A stretch of 8,287 nucleotides of DNA from an archaeon. Its GTDB lineage: Archaea; Asgardarchaeota; Heimdallarchaeia; Hodarchaeales; S146-22. Positions 5,298-8,287 of the stretch are shown one piece after another (the stretch's first letter is position 1; every line of letters starts with the position of its first letter). The notes below the pieces were generated by a model. That model was not told the origin of the DNA. It did no database searches and worked only from the letters and a program-made list of their open reading frames with translations. The position numbers and the translations under genes were made by a program. The DNA lies in contig JAJRXH010000714.1 in NCBI GenBank assembly GCA_024276395.1, positions 1 through 8,287 on the forward strand. The letters are read 5' to 3'.

Positions 5298-6464
5298 ATG
5301 AACATCAAGAGAAGAGTTGCTGTTGTTGGTGCTGGAATCACGAAATTTGTAAGAAGAGCGAAGGAAACCCCTAAGGAACTATCATATTATGCTGCAAAAG
5401 CAGCTCTAGAAACCGCTGGCATCACGAGAAAAGATGTTGATGCGGTCGTGGCGACCACAGCACCAGATGCTTTTGACGGCATTCACATGAACGGTGAATA
5501 CATGATCGATGGTAGTGGTGGTGTCAACCGTCCGACAATGAGAGGATACGTGGGCGGCGGTACGGGTGTATTTAGCATCTTACAAGGATGGTATCACGTT
5601 GCCAGTGGACTAGCCGACATTGTACTCGTGGTAGCTGAAGAAAAAATGAGTTCATGCTTACCACATCCACAGGGAGCCTTTCTTCACATTTTCGATAACA
5701 TGACAGAACGACCATTAGGGCCAAATCTCGTTTGGATTTTTGCCTTGGAAATGAGACGCTACATGGAAAAACACGACATTCCCAAGGAGCAAATCGCTCT
5801 TGTTTCCGTCAAGAACAAGCGCAACGCATTAGATCACCCGTCTGCACAATTAGCTGCAAAAATCACCGTTGAAGACGTGCTTAATTCTGAAGTACTGGCT
5901 TATCCAGTCCAGCGATTAGACATTTCTCCACCTAGTGACGGCGCCGCCGCGGTGGTATTGGCAAGCGAGAAAGTAGCTAAAAAGTTGACTGACAGTCCAG
6001 TTTGGATTGATGGTGTTGGTTGGAACTTAGATACGGCATATTGGACAAATAGAGACCTTTATTATCCCAAGTACGTCGAATATGCTGCTCGAATGGCCTA
6101 TAAAATGGCTGGAATTGACAATCCTCCCAAGCAAATCGATTTCGCTGAGCCTTATGATCCCTTCAACTACAAGGAATTGCATCACATGGAAGGGCTATTA
6201 CTATGCAAGAAGGGTGAAGCCCCAAAGTTGACCGCTGAAGGCCAAACCGAACGAGATGGTGACCTCCCAATCTGTCCGTCTGGTGGCCTCCTGGGAGTCG
6301 GAAATCCCATTGCTGCTGCTGGACTAATGAAAGTATGTGAACTCTTTTGGCAATTACGAGGTGAAGCTGGAAAGCGCCAGATCCCCAAGGACGTGAGAAC
6401 TGGTGTCGCACAAGCATGGGGTGATCTCATGCAAGTTGGAACCGTGGTCGTGATGCGCTCCTAA
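5298..6464 (+). CDS. Thiolase-fold protein of SCP-x type, thiolase catalytic residues absent (second copy)
   Basis: A second thiolase-fold acyl-CoA protein, 388 residues, diverged from its upstream neighbour but with the same landmarks: VAVVGAGITKF, HVASGLADIVLVVAEEKMSS (100-119), SVKNKRNALDHP (170-181), SDGAAAVVLAS (213-223), PSGGLLGVGNP (327-337) and QLRGEAGKRQ (352-361). The nucleophile position is Gly87 within GGGTG. The EHDxF histidine is Tyr286 in EPYDPF, and the GHP histidine is Asn336 in GNP. No C-terminal catalytic cysteine is visible near AQAWGDLMQVG. A tyrosine at the HDxF position recalls Ltp2, a thiolase-fold retro-aldolase that lacks the cysteine and partners a DUF35 domain (from memory). 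From general familiarity, relatives with this same residue set are widespread in archaea and anaerobic bacteria, so the changes look functional rather than decayed. GGAGG at 5284-5288 lies 9 bases before the ATG. Confidence 0.87.
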   Translation: MNIKRRVAVVGAGITKFVRRAKETPKELSYYAAKAALETAGITRKDVDAVVATTAPDAFDGIHMNGEYMIDGSGGVNRPTMRGYVGGGTGVFSILQGWYHVASGLADIVLVVAEEKMSSCLPHPQGAFLHIFDNMTERPLGPNLVWIFALEMRRYMEKHDIPKEQIALVSVKNKRNALDHPSAQLAAKITVEDVLNSEVLAYPVQRLDISPPSDGAAAVVLASEKVAKKLTDSPVWIDGVGWNLDTAYWTNRDLYYPKYVEYAARMAYKMAGIDNPPKQIDFAEPYDPFNYKELHHMEGLLLCKKGEAPKLTAEGQTERDGDLPICPSGGLLGVGNPIAAAGLMKVCELFWQLRGEAGKRQIPKDVRTGVAQAWGDLMQVGTVVVMRS

Positions 6465-6502
6465 AGGGAGAGGCTAAAAATTGTTGAGGAGTTGAGAAAA
6501 GG

Positions 6503-7018
6503 ATGAATGACAATAATAACCTCCAATTTCGTGGAACTTACATCAAGAGAGAAGATTTTGATGGTGGAAAGGTCCTAAGCGTTGAAGAACGTCCCGTTTT
6601 CGAATATCAATGGAGCACTGGAATAGCGATCTCACGTTATTTCAAAGGACTAAAAGAAGGAAAGTTAATAGGCAGTGAATGTGGTAAGTGTGGCCGAAAA
6701 GTCATACCTCCCCGCATTTTCTGTGAATGGTGTTTCGCACCGATGCAGCGATTTATTGAATTGCAAGATACTGGGACCATCATCACCTTTTCCATCTGTT
6801 ATATTGCAACCGACGCATCACGTCTAAAAGAGCCACAAATACCAGCTGTAATTGCTATTGATGGAACTACGAATGATGAGATGGGAATTCTTCACCTCGT
6901 ATCCGAGGTCGATCCTAACGAAGTTAAAATTGGCATGCGCGTGAAAGCTGTGTGGAAAAAAGAAAGTGAACGCACGGGGGCCATCACGGACATAAAATAT
7001 TTCAAGCCCCTAAAATAG
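6503..7018 (+). CDS. Zn-ribbon and OB-fold DUF35 protein, partner of a thiolase-fold subunit (first copy)
   Basis: A small partner protein of the kind that bridges thiolase-family enzymes and helps pass acyl-CoA or CoA between sites, as in archaeal thiolase/HMG-CoA synthase and PhlACB complexes. It has 171 residues. A variable head (1-34) leads to a helix with YQWSTGIAISRYFKGLKEGKL (35-55), then a rubredoxin-like zinc ribbon with C60-x2-C63 and C74-x2-C77 around PPRIF, and an OB fold at about 84-168 (DTGTIITFS, AVIAIDG, IGMRVKAVW, AITDIKYFKP). All four zinc ligands are present. The head is about 30 residues longer than the shortest members and carries no motif I know. GAGGAGTTGA at 6486-6495 lies 7 bases before the ATG. 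It follows the second thiolase-fold gene by 38 bases, in the same operon. Confidence 0.9.
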   Translation: MNDNNNLQFRGTYIKREDFDGGKVLSVEERPVFEYQWSTGIAISRYFKGLKEGKLIGSECGKCGRKVIPPRIFCEWCFAPMQRFIELQDTGTIITFSICYIATDASRLKEPQIPAVIAIDGTTNDEMGILHLVSEVDPNEVKIGMRVKAVWKKESERTGAITDIKYFKPLK

Positions 7019-7051
7019 GACATCAAAGAAAATAACGGAGGTACATGCACG

Positions 7052-7528
7052 ATGTTACCATTCATGAGAATTGATCATGATACACCCACGAGACACGTGA
7101 AGGGAATACTAGATACTAATTATTATCGATACACGGCAGGCATTGCTGGCGAAAAATTCTTCGAGGGACTCAAAGAAAACAAGCTCGTGGCAGTTGCCTG
7201 CAAAGACTGCAAGGACTGTGAAGACAGTCACGTGTATCTTCCACCAAGAATGTATTGTGAATGCTGCTTTGCCGAACTGACGGATTATTTCGCCGTTCCA
7301 GACACCGGTACTGTCGTGAGTTTCACGGAAGTATTCCAAGATGTCGAAGGTAAACCATTATCTGAGCCAGTCATTCTCGCACTAATTAACATTGACGACA
7401 CTGACACTCTATTTCTGCACCATCTCATCGATGTTGATGAATTATATGTCGGATTACGTGTTAAAGCTGTCTGGAATGAACAAAAGAATGGATCTTTACT
7501 CGATATCAAGGGTTTCAAACCCACGTGA
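7052..7528 (+). CDS. Zn-ribbon and OB-fold DUF35 protein (second copy, cysteine-expanded ribbon)
   Basis: A paralogue of the preceding gene: YRYTAGIAGEKFFEGLKENKL (25-45) lines up with the same helix there. It has 158 residues: head, helix, zinc ribbon, then an OB fold at about 82-157 (DTGTVVSFTEVF, ILALINIDD, VGLRVKAVW, LLDIKGFKP). The ribbon is unusual: the first knuckle reads C50-K-D-C53-K-D-C56 and the second C69-E-C71-C72, giving six cysteines where four are normal. Five more residues separate the knuckles than in the neighbour if C50/C53 bind zinc, but only two more if C53/C56 do. The extra knuckle is encoded by a 9-base tandem repeat. GGAGGT at 7037-7042 lies 9 bases before the ATG; an earlier ATG at 7045 stops after nine codons. 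It is the last gene of the operon. Confidence 0.88.
   Translation: MLPFMRIDHDTPTRHVKGILDTNYYRYTAGIAGEKFFEGLKENKLVAVACKDCKDCEDSHVYLPPRMYCECCFAELTDYFAVPDTGTVVSFTEVFQDVEGKPLSEPVILALINIDDTDTLFLHHLIDVDELYVGLRVKAVWNEQKNGSLLDIKGFKPT
7199..7225 (+). repeat. Three tandem 9-base units inside the DUF35 zinc knuckle
   Basis: TGCAAAGAC, TGCAAGGAC and TGTGAAGAC follow each other in frame and encode Cys-Lys-Asp, Cys-Lys-Asp and Cys-Glu-Asp. The first two units differ at one base and the third at two to three, all consistent with slippage duplication of the knuckle followed by drift. Confidence 0.65.
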
Positions 7529-7531
7529 TAT

Positions 7532-7564
7532 TGATGATCATTCACTCATCATCCATCTCTTTTT
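7532..7564 (+). terminator. Probable terminator of the thiolase/DUF35 operon
   Basis: TGATGA (7532-7537) pairs with TCATCA (7546-7551), with an overlapping alternative GATGAT/ATCATC one base on. The stem is followed within nine bases by TTTTT (7560-7564). It begins 4 bases after the stop of the last DUF35 gene. Confidence 0.45.
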
Positions 7565-7723
7565 ATGATTTCTTTCGAGCAAAATTGTCGCCGTGGAAAA
7601 GGTATCATTAAATGAGTCGTATACTTCTTTCTTAATAATACACTTTGGCAGACTTTCATTGGTATTCCCTAGGCTTCCGAGGACGGTAAGAGGATACTAT
7701 ATGGAATACAACGATGCTTGGAT

Positions 7724-7759
7724 AGAAGTTCACGAACAACAATGCTAAACTGAACTTCT
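7724..7759. repeat. 9-bp perfect inverted repeat with an 18-base loop
   Basis: AGAAGTTCA (7724-7732) and TGAACTTCT (7751-7759) are exact reverse complements and are followed by more T (7759-7762). The TATA-like element about 26 bases upstream would place a transcript start close to the left arm. It could be a small structured RNA, a terminator or a regulator site. Confidence 0.45.
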
Positions 7760-7840
7760 TTTCCATAATTAAAATCAATTATTAAATATTCCCCCCAATA
7801 GAGAAAACAAGACAAATTAGAGATTGCATATTTTTTTAGC

Positions 7841-7848
7841 ATTTAAAA
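7841..7848 (+). promoter_or_regulatory. Candidate TATA element for the small membrane protein
   Basis: ATTTAAAA is centred about 27 bases before 7871-7874. That spacing would give a leaderless or nearly leaderless transcript, which fits the absence of any ribosome site before the GTG. Confidence 0.35.
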
Positions 7849-7873
7849 CTAACTAATCTTTCTCACATATGCC

Positions 7874-8152
7874 GTGGTATCAATCATAAGTGCTATCATA
7901 GTCGTGCTCAAGGAATTCAGCCCAGACTTTAAGGACATAGTCACGTTATTAACTGGACACCACTGGGCATCACATGGAGTCATCGTCATCATCCTCTTTC
8001 TTGTCTTGGGTTTCGTGTTTGCTAACATGGACCTGGGATTCATCAATGACAATGACACGCTCAATCTCTACATGATCCTTAGTACCATAATCGGCTTTCT
8101 CATCATCTTCTTGCTGTTCGTCTTTCATTACATGGGACTCCTCTCCTTTTAA
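7874..8152 (+). CDS. Small integral membrane protein of unknown function with a TGHHW motif
   Basis: A 92-residue hydrophobic protein. From the GTG start there is a hydrophobic stretch (1-12), a polar connector KEFSPDFKD (13-21), TGHHWASHG (27-35), a second helix (36-50), a short acidic loop (NMDLGFINDNDT, about 51-62) and a third helix (65-85). TGHHW between helices looks like a conserved motif of small archaeal membrane proteins, but I cannot name the family. The start is doubtful: GTG at 7874 has no ribosome site, and the frame stays open and hydrophobic for seven codons upstream (LIFLTYA) to a TAA at 7850, so the first helix seems clipped. ATG at 7869 is in another frame and closes after six codons. 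The gene is either leaderless from GTG or has lost its original start. It stands alone, not in the DUF35 operon. Confidence 0.65.
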   Translation: MVSIISAIIVVLKEFSPDFKDIVTLLTGHHWASHGVIVIILFLVLGFVFANMDLGFINDNDTLNLYMILSTIIGFLIIFLLFVFHYMGLLSF

Positions 8153-8183
8153 TGGATGACAAATGAGCAAAAAATGATAACAT

Positions 8184-8222
8184 CCTTCTTTTTATTTTCT
8201 CTCTTTTTTATCTTCAGTTTTT
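8184..8222 (+). terminator. T-rich tract after the small membrane protein
   Basis: Runs of T5 (8189-8193), T4 (8195-8198), T6 (8204-8209) and T5 (8218-8222) lie 35-70 bases after the stop codon. Repeated T-runs of this kind are typical archaeal terminators. No stem-loop is evident. The remaining bases to the window end show no clear feature. Confidence 0.45.
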
Positions 8223-8287
8223 CTGATCAGCCCGATGTTTCTGTCACGCGTGGGTTCAAGGTCGTGTCATCACGTTAATCGCTTCGT

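Larger units (their letters stand above)
7529..7873. other. Intergenic region between the DUF35 operon and the small membrane protein
   Basis: About 345 bases with no gene-like frame. It contains the terminator hairpin at its left end, a perfect 9-bp inverted repeat at 7724-7759, a TATA-like ACTATATGG at about 7697-7705, and an A/T-rich promoter stretch (7780-7850). No tRNA fold or box C/D pattern was recognised. Confidence 0.6.

Noticed and set aside
4095..6464. Reading the two thiolase-fold genes as ordinary acetyl-CoA acetyltransferases of the mevalonate pathway.
   Set aside because: Both lack the nucleophilic cysteine and the catalytic histidines, and no HMG-CoA synthase gene lies beside them.
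7701..7748. A 15-codon frame (MEYNDAWIEVHEQQC) with AGAGGA 6 bases upstream of its ATG.
   Set aside because: Too short to support without comparison, and it overlaps the left arm and loop of the 7724-7759 inverted repeat. A leader peptide is possible but unsupported.
8156..8278. A 40-codon frame just after the small membrane protein, with a phenylalanine-rich hydrophobic segment.
   Set aside because: The hydrophobic part comes from the T-rich terminator tract, where TTT codons arise by default, and no ribosome site is present.

Overview
The window looks archaeal. TATA-type promoter elements, T-tract terminators, strong GGAGGT(GA) ribosome binding sites, a NikR-controlled nickel ECF transporter, and thiolase-family genes linked to Zn-ribbon/OB-fold DUF35 genes all fit an archaeon. 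Base composition is moderately AT-rich. The lineage cannot be fixed from this sequence; an Asgard or other uncultured archaeon is possible, but that is a guess.

Layout. (1) Positions 1-122, minus strand: the first 40 codons of a membrane protein cut by the window edge. (2) 123-590: non-coding, with a direct repeat (192-223) and a stem-loop/T-run (460-485) that probably ends the transporter operon. (3) 591-3172, minus strand: a tightly packed nickel/cobalt ECF transporter operon, transcribed cbiM, PDGLE-type cbiN-like, cbiQ, cbiO. (4) 3173-3333: a divergent control region in which a near-perfect inverted repeat of NikR-operator type encloses a near-symmetric TATA element. (5) 3334-3777, plus strand: nikR, with all four nickel ligands. 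(6) 3778-4094: non-coding, with a T-run and a 21-bp palindrome. (7) 4095-7528, plus strand: an operon of two thiolase-fold genes followed by two DUF35 genes. (8) 7529-7873: non-coding, with a terminator-like hairpin and a second 9-bp stem. (9) 7874-8152, plus strand: a small hydrophobic membrane protein of unknown function, followed by a T-rich tail.

How they work together. NikR should sense nickel and repress both itself and the divergent transporter, so the left half is a self-contained nickel-homeostasis locus. The right half is the more interesting part. Both thiolase-fold proteins keep the fold landmarks but lack the nucleophilic cysteine, the HDxF histidine, the GHP histidine and the C-terminal cysteine of working thiolases. 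Each could pair with one DUF35 protein. The nearest precedent I know is the Ltp2-DUF35 (ChsH2) retro-aldolase of actinobacterial sterol breakdown, so the operon may encode a non-thiolytic acyl-CoA carbon-carbon lyase or ligase. The substrate is unknown. No RNA genes, CRISPR arrays or insertion sequences were seen.
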